Origin: DASUPK01 sp963743575
GTDB lineage: Bacteria > Actinomycetota > Thermoleophilia > Solirubrobacterales > 70-9
Assembly: GCA_963743575.1 (NCBI GenBank)
Contig: CAVUQC010000004.1
Span: 372,001 to 436,000, forward strand
Length of the DNA stretch: 64,000 nt
Reading direction: 5' to 3'
The notes under the pieces were generated by a model, which did no database searches, was not told the DNA's origin, and saw only the letters and a list, made by a program, of their open reading frames with translations. Shown here one piece after another: positions 1-8,399 of this stretch. How positions within the stretch are numbered: position 1 is the stretch's first letter; the number at the start of each line of letters is the position of its first letter. The position numbers and the translations under genes are program-made.

Positions 1-1
1 C

Positions 2-487
2 CGGATGAAGATGAACTCGCTGCTCGATCCGCCCTGTATCCGGGCGCTCTACCGCGCCTCGCAGGCCGGGGTGGAGGTCGACCTCAACGTCCGGGGGATC
101 TGCGCGCTGCGGCCCGGAGTGCAGGGCATCTCCGAGAACATCCGAGTCGTCTCAATCGTCGGCCGCTTCCTGGAGCACGCCCGGATCTACTCGTTCGAGC
201 GCCCGGAGGACACGAAGATCCTGATCGGCTCGGCCGACCTGATGCCGCGGAACCTCTACAACCGGGTCGAGTTGGTCACCCCGGTCGAGGATCCCTTGAA
301 TCGGGACCAGCTCACCGAGGATCTCGATCTGGCCTTCGCCGACAACACCAACGCGTGGGAGCTGGACAGTGACGGCGTCTGGTCGCGCCGGACGACGAAC
401 GGCGACCCGCCGCGGAGCCTGCAGTCGGAGCTGATCGAGCACCACGCGCGGCGCGCCGCGGCCGCGGCAGCGGCCGTCAGCGGCTAG
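2..487 (+). CDS. ppk1: Polyphosphate kinase 1, C-terminal part (5' truncated by window edge)
   Basis: Polyphosphate kinase reversibly moves the terminal phosphate of ATP onto a polyphosphate chain. Only about the last 161 residues are here; the reading frame is open from base 2, so the ATG at 5 is internal. The visible part matches the C-terminal PLD-like domain of PPK1: KMNSLLDP, then RASQAGVEVDLNVRGICALR, then the SENIRVVSIVGRFLEHARIY block that is highly conserved in the family. The Ala-rich tail after residue 145 is not conserved. The downstream DUF47 protein, 31 nt away, is also linked to phosphate metabolism, so a phosphate-related cluster is likely. Family call is firm. Confidence 0.95.
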   Translation, partial: RMKMNSLLDPPCIRALYRASQAGVEVDLNVRGICALRPGVQGISENIRVVSIVGRFLEHARIYSFERPEDTKILIGSADLMPRNLYNRVELVTPVEDPLNRDQLTEDLDLAFADNTNAWELDSDGVWSRRTTNGDPPRSLQSELIEHHARRAAAAAAAVSG

Positions 488-518
488 CCACCGCGGGCCT
501 CTGGTAGCTTGGCGCGCG

Positions 519-1139
519 GTGGCCCGGCGCTCGGTGACAAGCAGGGACTCGGTCTATTTCGACGCCCTCGCCGAGGCCGGAACCAACATCCTGCGCGCCG
601 CGAAGCTCCTGGAGCACATGTTCGACACCTGGCCCGAGGACAGCGGCGTGGCCCGCGACATCCTGAAGGCCGAGCAGGAGGGCGACAGGATCACCCAGGA
701 CATCGTGCGTCGCCTCAACGCCGACCCGCCCAAGGGTCTCGACAGCGCCGAGATCTACGCGCTCGCCACCCAGCTCGATGACATCGTCGACGACATCGAG
801 GAGGCCGCGGACTTCATGGGCCTCTTCGCGATCGAGGCCCCGATGGAGCAGGCCCACGTCCTCTCCACGGTCCTCGCCCAGTCCTGCGAGCAGGTCTCGG
901 GGCTGCTCACCGATCTGCGCGGCTTCGAGGACCTCGAGCATTATTGGGTCGAGATCCACCGTCTCGAGAACGAGGGGGACCGGGTCTGGCGCGAGGCCCT
1001 CGCCTCGCTCTTCTCCGACGGCATCGACCCGATGGTCGTGATCCGCTGGAAGGACATCTTCGGCCTGCTCGAGCGCGCCATCGACTCGACCGAGACCGCC
1101 GCGCACAGGATCGAGGCGATCGCCGTCAAGCACTCCTAG
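519..1139 (+). CDS. DUF47 family PhoU-like protein
   Basis: A 206-residue all-helical protein of the DUF47/TIGR00153 family, PhoU-like proteins that usually accompany low-affinity Pit phosphate transporters and are thought to regulate them. The pattern is that of the family: an N-terminal YFDALAEAGTNILRAAKLL helix, then repeated acidic E-x-x-G-D-x-I/V-x segments (AEQEGDRITQDIV near 50, LENEGDRVWREAL near 150) that bind metal in PhoU-like proteins, and a closing WKDIFGLLERAIDSTE helix. The start is GTG at 519. No Pit transporter is visible in this window; the partner upstream is ppk1. The stop codon abuts the ATG of the next gene, so they are probably co-transcribed. Confidence 0.88.
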   Translation: MARRSVTSRDSVYFDALAEAGTNILRAAKLLEHMFDTWPEDSGVARDILKAEQEGDRITQDIVRRLNADPPKGLDSAEIYALATQLDDIVDDIEEAADFMGLFAIEAPMEQAHVLSTVLAQSCEQVSGLLTDLRGFEDLEHYWVEIHRLENEGDRVWREALASLFSDGIDPMVVIRWKDIFGLLERAIDSTETAAHRIEAIAVKHS

Positions 1140-1616
1140 ATGGCCAACGACAGCGGCCGCCAGGAGACGGAGGAGCAGCGTGCGGATCGAAACCTCTCGG
1201 ACCTGCTCCAGGAGCTGCGGGTGGCGCTCCCCGGCGTCCAGGTTCTCTTCGCCTTCCTGCTCACGGTCCCGTTCACGCAGCGATTCGACGATCTGAGCAG
1301 CTTCGACCAGAAGCTCTACTACGGCGTGCTGATCACGGTCGCGCTGGCCACGGTGATGTTGGTCGCCCCCACGGCGGGCCACCGGATTCTCTTCCGCCGC
1401 CAGCAGAAGGAGTTCATCGTCTCGATCTCCAACACGCTCGCCCTGGTGGGTCTGCTGCTCCTGGCAATCGGGATGACCGGCGCGATTGCGCTGATCAGCG
1501 ACTTCATCTTCGGCACCACCACCGCCGTGATCAGCACGATCGTGATGGCGCTCGCCTACGCGGGCTTCTGGTACGTGGGGCCGATTCGGCGCAGGCAGCA
1601 GCTCCCGCCGCGTTGA
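1140..1616 (+). CDS. DUF6328-like small membrane protein
   Basis: A 158-residue integral membrane protein that starts directly after the DUF47 stop codon. A polar N-terminus (about 35 residues, EETEEQRADRNLSDLLQELR-like) is followed by four hydrophobic segments near residues 35-50, 62-82, 98-118 and 122-145, ending in a basic tail. The length, the charged N-terminus with LLQELRVALPGVQVLFAFLL and the four-helix layout resemble the DUF6328 family, which has no assigned function. Its stop overlaps the TTG start of the next gene. Function is unknown; the cluster suggests phosphate or envelope physiology. Confidence 0.7.
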   Translation: MANDSGRQETEEQRADRNLSDLLQELRVALPGVQVLFAFLLTVPFTQRFDDLSSFDQKLYYGVLITVALATVMLVAPTAGHRILFRRQQKEFIVSISNTLALVGLLLLAIGMTGAIALISDFIFGTTTAVISTIVMALAYAGFWYVGPIRRRQQLPPR

Positions 1617-2737
1617 AGGTCCTGATCTTCAGCGCGTCGATCGGCGAGGGACATGACCTGCCCGCCCGTGTGCTCGCCGACGGAATCGACCGGGAGGCGC
1701 CCGGCACCGAGATCGAGATCGTGGACTCGCTGGCCGTGGTCGGCTGGCTCACCCGCCGGCTCGTCATGGACAGCTCGCGCTTTCACTCCAAGTGGGGGAG
1801 CCGGTTGTTCGATCTCTCCTACAGGCTGATCACCGACGTGCCCCCGACGCGGTGGTTCGCCGGGCACCTGACCCAGTGGCTGGCGGCGAGGTCGATCCGC
1901 AGGGCGGTTCTGGAAAGGGACCCCGACGTCGTCGTCTCGACGTATCCCGGGACGACCGAGGTGCTCGGTGCGTTGCGGAGCAAGGGGAAGATCGACGCTC
2001 CGGTCGTCTCGGCGATCACGGACCTGGCGGCGCTCCGCTACTGGGCGCACCCTGGGGTCGACCTGCACCTGATCACGCACCCCGAGTCGGCGGCGGAGGT
2101 GAGGGAGATCGCTCCGGGAACGGACGTGCGCTGCGTCCGGGGGCTCACCGACGAGCGCTTCTACGAGCCGCGCACCCAGGCAGACGCCCGCAGGGAGCTG
2201 GGCCTGCCGGCGGATGGCCCGATGGTGATCGTCTCCGGCGGGGGCTGGGCCGTGGGGGACCTGGAGGGCGCGGCGGAGGCGTCGCTGGGGGTTCCCGGCT
2301 CGACCGTCGTCTGTCTCTGCGGAAGGAACGAGGGACTGCAGGCGAAGCTGACCGAGGACTTCTCCGCCGAGCCGCGGGTCCGGGTCGAGGGATTCACCGA
2401 CAGGATGCCCGACTGGTTCGCGGCCGCCGACGTGCTCGTCCATTCCACCGCGGGGCTGACGGTGCTCGAGGCGATCATGGAGGGCTGCGGCGTCGTCTCC
2501 TACGGCTGGGGCCGCGGGCACGTACGGGTGAACAACGCGGCGTTCAAGCGCTTCGGGTTGGCCGAGGTGGCCGGATCGCGCGAGGAGCTTGCGGATTCGC
2601 TGGTGCGCGCCCTCGCCGCAAGCGGCCAGCCGGATGAGTCCTTCGCCCGGCTCCCGACCGCGGCGTCAGCCGTCCTCGGCCTCGCCGACGGCGAGTTGGG
2701 CGACCGCGGGGGAGCTCGCCAGCAGGCCGGCGCCTAG
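1613..2737 (+). CDS. MurG/MGDG-synthase-like glycosyltransferase (GT28 type)
   Basis: A 374-residue GT-B glycosyltransferase. The N-terminus KVLIFSASIGEGHDLPAR is the acceptor-side loop typical of MGDG synthase and MurG-like enzymes (SAS-x-G-x-GH). The C-terminal half has a GGGWAVGD donor loop near 206, VEGFTDRMPDWFAAADVLV near 260 and TAGLTVLEAIMEG near 285, as in GT28 donor-binding domains. The start is taken as TTG at 1613 overlapping the TGA of the previous gene, because it gives a complete first beta strand. The frame is open upstream to 944 but that part is a shadow of the genes there. Likely role is glycolipid synthesis; acceptor unknown. Its 3' end overlaps the convergent permease by 72 nt. 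Confidence 0.82.
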   Translation: MKVLIFSASIGEGHDLPARVLADGIDREAPGTEIEIVDSLAVVGWLTRRLVMDSSRFHSKWGSRLFDLSYRLITDVPPTRWFAGHLTQWLAARSIRRAVLERDPDVVVSTYPGTTEVLGALRSKGKIDAPVVSAITDLAALRYWAHPGVDLHLITHPESAAEVREIAPGTDVRCVRGLTDERFYEPRTQADARRELGLPADGPMVIVSGGGWAVGDLEGAAEASLGVPGSTVVCLCGRNEGLQAKLTEDFSAEPRVRVEGFTDRMPDWFAAADVLVHSTAGLTVLEAIMEGCGVVSYGWGRGHVRVNNAAFKRFGLAEVAGSREELADSLVRALAASGQPDESFARLPTAASAVLGLADGELGDRGGARQQAGA

Positions 2738-3583
2738 CGCGACGGCCACCAGCGCCATCACCAACACCGCCCCGCCGAGGGGTGTGTTGCTCCAGCTCTC
2801 TCCGCCGACGAGAGGCGCCAAGACGACCGGGATCACGATCTGCATCACGAGGACCGTGGGTGCTACGCGCGTGGCGGCGAATTTCTGGAGCGCCGTCGAC
2901 TCGCTGACCACCCCGATGATCACTACCGCCGCGACCAGCGCGGCCCAGGCAGCCACCGCGAGCAGCGCCCCCTCCGTCGCATCCTGCGCGACGATCTTGG
3001 CGACGAATGCCGCCATCCCGTCGGCGGCGCCCGCGCTCGCGACCAGTAGCAGCATCGGATAGGTGCCCATCATGAAACGGGTTCCTCCTCGCTTCCCTGC
3101 GGAGGACCCTCGCACTATGCCTATTGCATAAGGGAGCAGCGTGACGGCCGCCAGGATCGAGAGCGCGACCACCAGCCCGGCGCCGCGCTCGACGTCGCTG
3201 GTCTCTCGCGGGGCCGCCCAGGCGAACACCCCGACCGAGGCGATGATCAGGACGACCGCCGCGATCTCCCGGGGGCCGACGTGCTCGCCCAGGATGCGGA
3301 CGCCGAGGACGAGGAGGAGAAGCAGGCCGAGGGCCAGGACCGGCTGGACCAGGGTCAGGGGCGCGTGGGCCAGCGCGAGGATTTGGAGAGGCCAGCCGAG
3401 GAGCGAGAGCAGCGTCGCGCCCACCCAGAGGGGGCGAGTCAGGAGATGGGCGATCAGGGAAGGCCTGAGGGCCTTCTCGGCCGGCGCTTTGCGGGCCTCG
3501 ATCGCCTGCAGCGCGTAGCCGGTCTCGTAGCAGCAGGCGGCCGCCAGAGCGAGTCCAAAGCCGAGCGTGAGCTCCCCACTCAC
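2666..3583 (-). CDS. DMT/EamA-type membrane transporter
   Basis: A 305-residue protein with about nine to ten hydrophobic helices and little else. The first helix contains YETGYALQAIEARKAP, and the helices repeat in two halves, which fits the drug/metabolite transporter superfamily (EamA or NIPA-like branch). PLTLVQPVLALGLLLLLVLGVRILGEHVGPRE near residues 75-105 is the typical helix-loop-helix containing the E-x-x-G motif of EamA proteins. The start is GTG at 3583. It faces the deacetylase across a very short divergent gap and converges on the glycosyltransferase. Substrate cannot be read from the sequence. Confidence 0.72.
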   Translation of the reverse strand: MSGELTLGFGLALAAACCYETGYALQAIEARKAPAEKALRPSLIAHLLTRPLWVGATLLSLLGWPLQILALAHAPLTLVQPVLALGLLLLLVLGVRILGEHVGPREIAAVVLIIASVGVFAWAAPRETSDVERGAGLVVALSILAAVTLLPYAIGIVRGSSAGKRGGTRFMMGTYPMLLLVASAGAADGMAAFVAKIVAQDATEGALLAVAAWAALVAAVVIIGVVSESTALQKFAATRVAPTVLVMQIVIPVVLAPLVGGESWSNTPLGGAVLVMALVAVALGAGLLASSPAVAQLAVGEAEDG

Positions 3584-3687
3584 TGGTAGCGCCTCATCAG
3601 TGGCACCATCCTGCCATCCGCAAGGGACTCCTCATCGGCTCGGCCGCCGCGGCGGCCGCCTGGTGGACGCCGGCGCTCGCCCCCATC

Positions 3688-4308
3688 GTGCCGGCCGTCG
3701 CCGGCGTCCTCGGCCTGCCGCGCCGGATCGACGATCCCATGGGGGTCGCGCTCACCTTCGATGACGGCCCGCACCCGGAGGGCACACCCGCTGTGCTCGA
3801 GGCGCTGGCCGCCCTCGACGCTCCCGCCACCTTCTTCCTCTGCGGGGAGCAGGTGGAGCGGAATCCGGCGCTGGCCGCCGAGATCTCCGCCGCGGGTCAC
3901 GTCGTCGCCGTGCACGGATACCGGCACCGCAACATGCTGCGGCTCGCGCCGCATACCTTCGTCGAGGACCTCGAGCGAGGGATCGCGGCCATCGAGGACG
4001 CAGTGGGGCTGCGGCCAGAGTTGTATCGGCCGCCGTACGGCATCTTCAGCTATCCCGGGATGGTGGAGGTGCAGGCACGCGGCCTGCGCTCGCTGCTCTG
4101 GTCACGCTGGGGTCACGACTGGCGCGCGGGCGGGAGCGGGGCCGAGATCGCGGGGGAGGCGACCCGTGAGCTCGACGGGGGGGACGTGCTGCTCCTCCAC
4201 GACGCCGACCACTACAGCGAGCCCGGCTGCTGGCGCGGGACGGTCGCGGCGCTGCCGATGGTGGTGGAGAGGATCCGCTCGGCGGGGTTGCGGCCGGTCG
4301 TGGCCTAG
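3688..4308 (+). CDS. Polysaccharide deacetylase (CE4, NodB domain)
   Basis: The protein carries a NodB homology domain that removes N- or O-acetyl groups from cell-surface polysaccharide. Visible motifs are TFDDGPHPEGTP near residue 16 (catalytic base and metal Asp), a VHGYRHRNM segment (HxxxH-like metal site), YRPPYGIFS (motif 3), WSRWGHDW (motif 4) and LLLHDADHY (motif 5). GTG at 3688 is the first standard start in frame, but the frame is open back to 3571 and encodes a hydrophobic Ala/Trp-rich segment (3616-3690) that looks like the expected N-terminal anchor. So the true start is probably upstream, with a non-standard codon or a small indel near 3610. Confidence 0.85.
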   Translation: MPAVAGVLGLPRRIDDPMGVALTFDDGPHPEGTPAVLEALAALDAPATFFLCGEQVERNPALAAEISAAGHVVAVHGYRHRNMLRLAPHTFVEDLERGIAAIEDAVGLRPELYRPPYGIFSYPGMVEVQARGLRSLLWSRWGHDWRAGGSGAEIAGEATRELDGGDVLLLHDADHYSEPGCWRGTVAALPMVVERIRSAGLRPVVA

Positions 4309-5720
4309 GAAACCGTGTCCGTCGCGGCTTCCTCCGCCTCGCGCCAGCGGGTGGCGGCGGTCGCCACCACGAGCGCGATCGCGAGGCCCATGGCGGTGAG
4401 CACGACGGTGCCACGGTGCGGCATGCCGAGGTTGAGGACGTTCCGGGTCCAGGGGAGCGTCTCCAGCACCACCCAGGCGGCAATCAGCCAGCCGGCGATC
4501 ACGCCACCTCGGGCGGGGCGCGTGCCTCCTGCCCCCAGCGGGAGCAGGCTGAGGCCGGCGAGAATCGCGATCACTGTGGTTATCGCGACGTAGCCGACCT
4601 GGCCGCTGCCGAAATCATCGGACTTGAAGGCGAGTGCGGTGGGGATCAGCGTGCCGGCCGCGCAGGCGAGCGCCACGATCCAGGCACTCGGCCAGGTGGA
4701 GACGGACCTGTCGGGCCAGCCCGGCAGCTCCGGCACCCTCCTCGCCGGCGCGGCTGCCACCTGCTCGGGCTCGGGCGTGGAGGCGAGGACAGGCGCGGGC
4801 TCGGGCGCAGCCGCGGGGGCGCGCTCTGGCGCGAGCCAGGCGAGGTAGCGGCGGACGCCCTCGCGAAGTGGGGTGGAGGCTCGCCAGCCGAGCTCACCCG
4901 CCGCGCGCTCGTTTGAGATCACGGCGCCGCCGAAGTCGCCATTGCGGCCGGGCGTGTGGACGATCTCGGTGTCGTCGATCAGGTCGGAGACGATGTCCCC
5001 CAGCTCGCGGATCGTCACGGTCTCGTCGCCGGCGAGGTTATAGACGCGGTTCTCGGTGCCGTGTTGGAGGCCGGCGACGATGCCCTCCGCCAGGTCCTCG
5101 ACATAGACGAAGCGGCGCGTCTGCAGCCCGTCGCCCGCGATGGTGAGCGGCTCGCCCTTCAGAGCCTTGGAGACGAAGATCGGGATGACCGCGGCCGGCC
5201 TCGCGCGCGGGCCGTAGGGGATGCCGAAGCGCAGGATCGTGCAGGGCACGTCGTAGAGCTCTGCGTACGAGGTGCAGTACATCTCGCCGGCCAGCTTGCT
5301 CGCGGTATAGAGGTGGTCGGGGAGCCCCAGCGGGGCGTCCTCGTCAATCAGGCCGTCACCGGAAGCCCCGTACACCCAGATGGTCGAGCCGTAGACGATG
5401 CGGGTGCCGGTCGCCCGAGCGGCCTCGAGCACGGCGAGGGTCCCGCGCGAGTTGCACTCCTCCGCCTCGACCGGCTCCTTCGCGACGATCCCGACGTCCG
5501 CGTAGGCCGCGAGGTGGACGACGGCCTCGCAGTCCTCCATCGCCGCGCAGAGAGCGTCGTTGTCGAAGAGGTCGCCGATGACCGTGTCGACCGAGCCATC
5601 CTCGTGGTGCGGCGAGGGCTGGAGGTCGTAGATCCTGGGCTCGAAGCCGGCGTCGGCCAGCTTGTCCACGACGTGTGACCCGATGAAACCGCTGCCGCCG
5701 GTGACCAGAACTGTGCTCAC
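4305..5720 (-). CDS. NAD-dependent sugar epimerase/dehydratase fused to a four-helix membrane domain
   Basis: Residues 1-310 form an extended SDR nucleotide-sugar enzyme: GGSGFIGSH (NAD-binding, residue 8), VVHLAAYAD, the catalytic YTASK near residue 139, and LRFGIPYGPRARP. A Pro/Ala-rich linker of about 40 residues follows, and then about 130 residues with four hydrophobic segments and a short charged tail. This membrane domain is not part of the standard family, which ends near residue 310. The GTG start overlaps the stop of the upstream aminotransferase by the GTGA arrangement, so the two are translationally coupled and probably act in one amino-sugar pathway at the membrane. Substrate cannot be assigned. 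Confidence 0.88.
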   Translation of the reverse strand: MSTVLVTGGSGFIGSHVVDKLADAGFEPRIYDLQPSPHHEDGSVDTVIGDLFDNDALCAAMEDCEAVVHLAAYADVGIVAKEPVEAEECNSRGTLAVLEAARATGTRIVYGSTIWVYGASGDGLIDEDAPLGLPDHLYTASKLAGEMYCTSYAELYDVPCTILRFGIPYGPRARPAAVIPIFVSKALKGEPLTIAGDGLQTRRFVYVEDLAEGIVAGLQHGTENRVYNLAGDETVTIRELGDIVSDLIDDTEIVHTPGRNGDFGGAVISNERAAGELGWRASTPLREGVRRYLAWLAPERAPAAAPEPAPVLASTPEPEQVAAAPARRVPELPGWPDRSVSTWPSAWIVALACAAGTLIPTALAFKSDDFGSGQVGYVAITTVIAILAGLSLLPLGAGGTRPARGGVIAGWLIAAWVVLETLPWTRNVLNLGMPHRGTVVLTAMGLAIALVVATAATRWREAEEAATDTVS

Positions 5721-6802
5721 GCTGTAACGCCTCCGGTAGCCGGCTTCGCCATCTCACGGGTTGCCCTCGGCTCCGCCTCGGGCACCCTCCCATCAAAGTA
5801 GAGGGGCACGCACCAGTGGTTCTGGGCGACCCAGTCGGTGTTGGGAAGCTCGTCGCCGGTCCCCATGATCCGGTGGCAAGGATCCTCGTAGACCTTGCCG
5901 GTCGAGCGCTCGATCGGCTCGAAGACGATGTACTTGTAGAGGCCTGAGGTCATGCCGTCGGGAAGCTCGAGGCGCGAGCCGTACACGGAGTCCAGCAGCT
6001 CTCGCGCGACCTCGTTCTTGCGGGCCACGATCTCCTCCAGCCGGTCGGTCTGGACGATCCCGATCGCGGCGGTGAACTCGCTCATCCGCAGGTTGAGCCC
6101 CTCGACCTTGTGGTCGGGCTTGCCGTAGTTGCGGAACGCGCGGGTGTGCTCGACGATCTCGTCCCGGCTCGACACGAGCATGCCGCCCTCGCCTGTGGAG
6201 ATGGTCTTGGTGGCGTAGAAGGAGTAGGCGCCGGCGTCGCCCCAGGACCCGGCACGGCGGCCGTTCCAGCTGGCGCCATGGGCGTGGGCGCAGTCCTCGA
6301 GCAGGAAGATGTCGTTGGCGCGGCAGTACTCCGCGATCCGCTCGATGTCGAAGGCGATGTGGCCGCCGATGTGAACGATCACCGCGGCTCGGGGCCGGTG
6401 CTCCTCGGCCTTGCGCTCGAAGTCCTCGAAGGACATGCAGAGGTCCTCGCGATTGCAGTCGACGAAAACCGGTTCGCCGCCCGAGTGGATGATCGAGAGC
6501 GGCGTCGCCATGAAAGTGTTGGAGGGGCACAGGACTTTCTCGCCATTGACGCCGGCGAAGTCGAGGGCGGCCATGGCCGCGCCGGTCCAGCCTCCCGTGG
6601 CGGCCGATCCAAGGCCGTGCAGCCCGGACCAGGCGGACTCGAAGCGCTCCGTGAGCTCCCCCTCCGACCAGCGCTCGGACAGGACGATCCCGTCCCAGAG
6701 CTCGTGCAGCCTGGGCAGGTCGCGGCGATCGAAGCCGATCGCGAATTGGCTGTGGTCAGCGGGGTTCAGAGAGTCGGTTGAAACGTGGGCAGCGAAGGAC
6801 AA
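5717..6802 (-). CDS. DegT/DnrJ/EryC1/StrS family aminotransferase
   Basis: A 361-residue PLP-dependent sugar aminotransferase. The fold-type I features are clear: ATGGWTGAAMAAL near 68, the CPSNTFMATPLSI block near 92, LLEDCAHAHGASW near 165 with the PLP-contacting Asp, and SFYATKTISTGEGG near 193 with the Schiff-base lysine. The C-terminus PTYFDG-like region WCVPLYFDG is also family-typical. Such enzymes aminate 3- or 4-keto nucleotide sugars. Coupling to the adjacent epimerase gene suggests the keto sugar comes from that enzyme or from a shared pool. The upstream region is a 76-nt gap to the HD gene on the same strand. Confidence 0.92.
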   Translation of the reverse strand: MSFAAHVSTDSLNPADHSQFAIGFDRRDLPRLHELWDGIVLSERWSEGELTERFESAWSGLHGLGSAATGGWTGAAMAALDFAGVNGEKVLCPSNTFMATPLSIIHSGGEPVFVDCNREDLCMSFEDFERKAEEHRPRAAVIVHIGGHIAFDIERIAEYCRANDIFLLEDCAHAHGASWNGRRAGSWGDAGAYSFYATKTISTGEGGMLVSSRDEIVEHTRAFRNYGKPDHKVEGLNLRMSEFTAAIGIVQTDRLEEIVARKNEVARELLDSVYGSRLELPDGMTSGLYKYIVFEPIERSTGKVYEDPCHRIMGTGDELPNTDWVAQNHWCVPLYFDGRVPEAEPRATREMAKPATGGVTA

Positions 6803-6878
6803 CGCGCAACTCGCAGCGGCAGGATAGTCCGTCAGCCGGAGCGATGGATCCGCAGAAAACCCGGATGTGAAGCGGACG

Positions 6879-7472
6879 TTACCGGGCGGGCGTTTGTGCC
6901 TTGAGCTCGGCCAGATCCGCCTGGATCTCGCCCAGGAACGGCGTTTCTGGGTTCAGATCGTGGAGTTCCTCGACATCCTCGGTCCAGAGCTCGAGGCGCT
7001 CGTGCAGGGTGGTGCCGAGGCGCTCTCCGCAGGCGGGGCGATCCTCGGGGGCGACGGTGAGCCAATCACGCATGTTTGCGACCCGGTCCGCGGCATAGAT
7101 GACTATGGGATCCCCGCCCGAATCGAGAATTCCCCGGCGCAGCGCGCGCTTGCGGTCGGCATACCCCTCGATTGAGGGGTCCTCGCTCAGGCAGTCGATC
7201 AGCGCTCCGACGCTGGGGCCGAAGCGCTCCCGGATCTCATCGAGGCTGACGTCGGTCTTCTCGACCACGTCGTGCAGGTAGGCGGCGGCGATCAGATGTC
7301 CGTCGTAGCCGGCGTCGGAGAGCAGGTTGGCGACCGCGATCGGGTGCTGAACGAACTGCTCGCCGGTCTGCTTGCGGTACTGGCCGAGGTGAACGCGCCG
7401 GGCGAAACGCAGCGCGGAGACGGCCAGATTCGAGTCCGTTCTTGATTCGAGTCGAGTGGACACTTCAGCCAT
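6879..7472 (-). CDS. HD-domain hydrolase, MESH1/SpoT-hydrolase-like
   Basis: A 197-residue protein made of a single HD_4 domain as in metazoan SpoT homolog (MESH1) and the hydrolase half of RelA/SpoT, which cleave ppGpp or similar nucleotides with Mn2+. Motifs in order: RRVHLGQYRKQTGEQFVQHP near 27-46 (first metal His), YLHDVVEKT near 66 (HD pair), IRERFGPSVGALIDCLSED and YAADRVANM near 128 (last metal Asp). The canonical HD-x-x-ED is HD-x-x-EK here. No synthetase, TGS or ACT domain follows, so it is a small stand-alone form. ATG at 7472 is preferred to the TTG one codon upstream. Substrate is an inference from the family. Confidence 0.8.
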   Translation of the reverse strand: MAEVSTRLESRTDSNLAVSALRFARRVHLGQYRKQTGEQFVQHPIAVANLLSDAGYDGHLIAAAYLHDVVEKTDVSLDEIRERFGPSVGALIDCLSEDPSIEGYADRKRALRRGILDSGGDPIVIYAADRVANMRDWLTVAPEDRPACGERLGTTLHERLELWTEDVEELHDLNPETPFLGEIQADLAELKAQTPAR

Positions 7473-7625
7473 CAAACGAAACGCTAACGGCGGTATGAGG
7501 GTTTCTCAATCGCGGGTATGCGGATTTACGCAAATTCCAACAAAAGCGATTGACAGTTCTTTCACATCGGCACCGCCTTTGCAAGTGCGGGACCCGCGCT
7601 GCCACTGACCTAGAATCGCCGGGCC
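7473..7625. other. Divergent intergenic region
   Basis: A 153-nt gap between two divergently read genes, noticeably richer in A and T than the coding DNA around it. It must hold both promoters. A TTGACA is visible at 7550-7555 on the + strand, but no convincing -10 element lies 16-18 nt downstream, so no promoter is called. Confidence 0.3.
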
Positions 7626-7979
7626 GTGCAACAGACCATCCGGAACATCGCGATCATCCTCGCGCTCGCGGCGGCGGTCGACTTCCTGCCCGGTGGCGGC
7701 AACGCAGCGGCGGCGGTGCTGACGGCCCTGTCGATGATCTTCCTCGCCGCCATCGCCTGGCTGCTCTATCGCGTCTACAACGAGCAGCAGCTCACCCTTG
7801 CCAGCCTGTCCGACGGGCGCAAGGCGGGTCTGTTCGGCGCCGTCGGCGCCATCGCGCTGCTGGTCGTCGCCTATGACGACTTCAGCTCCTGGGCGGGCGG
7901 CGTCCTGCTCTGGATCGCGCTGATGGCCGCCTGCATCGGAACGATCTTCCTGATCTGGCGCTCGACCCAGACGTACTGA
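7626..7979 (+). CDS. Small membrane protein of unknown function
   Basis: A 117-residue protein with a GTG start. It has four hydrophobic segments (about residues 8-22, 28-48, 65-84 and 90-110) with short polar turns, and a conserved-looking YNEQQLTLASLSDGRKA loop between the second and third. It contains no enzymatic motif. It lies alone upstream of the TadE-like genes, 66 nt before them on the same strand. The gene is supported by good codon usage and by an aligned hydrophobic layout; no function can be given. Confidence 0.65.
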   Translation: MQQTIRNIAIILALAAAVDFLPGGGNAAAAVLTALSMIFLAAIAWLLYRVYNEQQLTLASLSDGRKAGLFGAVGAIALLVVAYDDFSSWAGGVLLWIALMAACIGTIFLIWRSTQTY

Positions 7980-8045
7980 CGATCCTTCACGGATTCGCGG
8001 CGCTGGGCGCGGATCCCGTGACGACCGTCCACCTAGCTTCGGCTC

Positions 8046-8399
8046 GTGAGGCCGAGGATCGAGAACTGGCGAGAACGCGCGGGGCAGGCATCCGTCGAGC
8101 TGGTCGCATCGCTGCCGGCTCTCGCGGTGTGTGTGGCGATCGCGGCGCAGACGGTGTTGGCCGGCTGGGCGCTCTGGTCGGCCGGCAACGCCGCCCGCGC
8201 TGGGGCGCGCGCCGGCGAGGTCGGGTCGGACGCCGAGGCAGCCGCCCGGCACGCGCTGCCGGGGGCGCTGCGCGAGGGCGCGGCAATTCGCTCGGCCGAT
8301 GGAGTCACCGTCAGGGTGCGAATCCCGGTGATCGTGCCCGGGGTCTCGCTCCCGCCGGTGACGGCCGCGTCGACGCTCGGGACCGACGGTGCCTCCTAG
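8046..8399 (+). CDS. TadE-like pseudopilin 1
   Basis: A 117-residue protein with the hallmark of TadE/Flp-type minor pseudopilins: a short basic N-terminus, then RAGQASVELVASLPALAV, a G-x-x-x-x-E-type signal followed by one long hydrophobic helix (about residues 18-45). The helix runs into an Ala-rich N-A-A-R-A-G-A-R-A-G segment, and a short beta-rich periplasmic or surface part follows. The conserved Glu five residues after the Gly is present. GTG at 8046 is the start. The next gene begins inside its 3' end (11 nt overlap), so the three genes to 10679 form one translational unit. Confidence 0.72.
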   Translation: MRPRIENWRERAGQASVELVASLPALAVCVAIAAQTVLAGWALWSAGNAARAGARAGEVGSDAEAAARHALPGALREGAAIRSADGVTVRVRIPVIVPGVSLPPVTAASTLGTDGAS

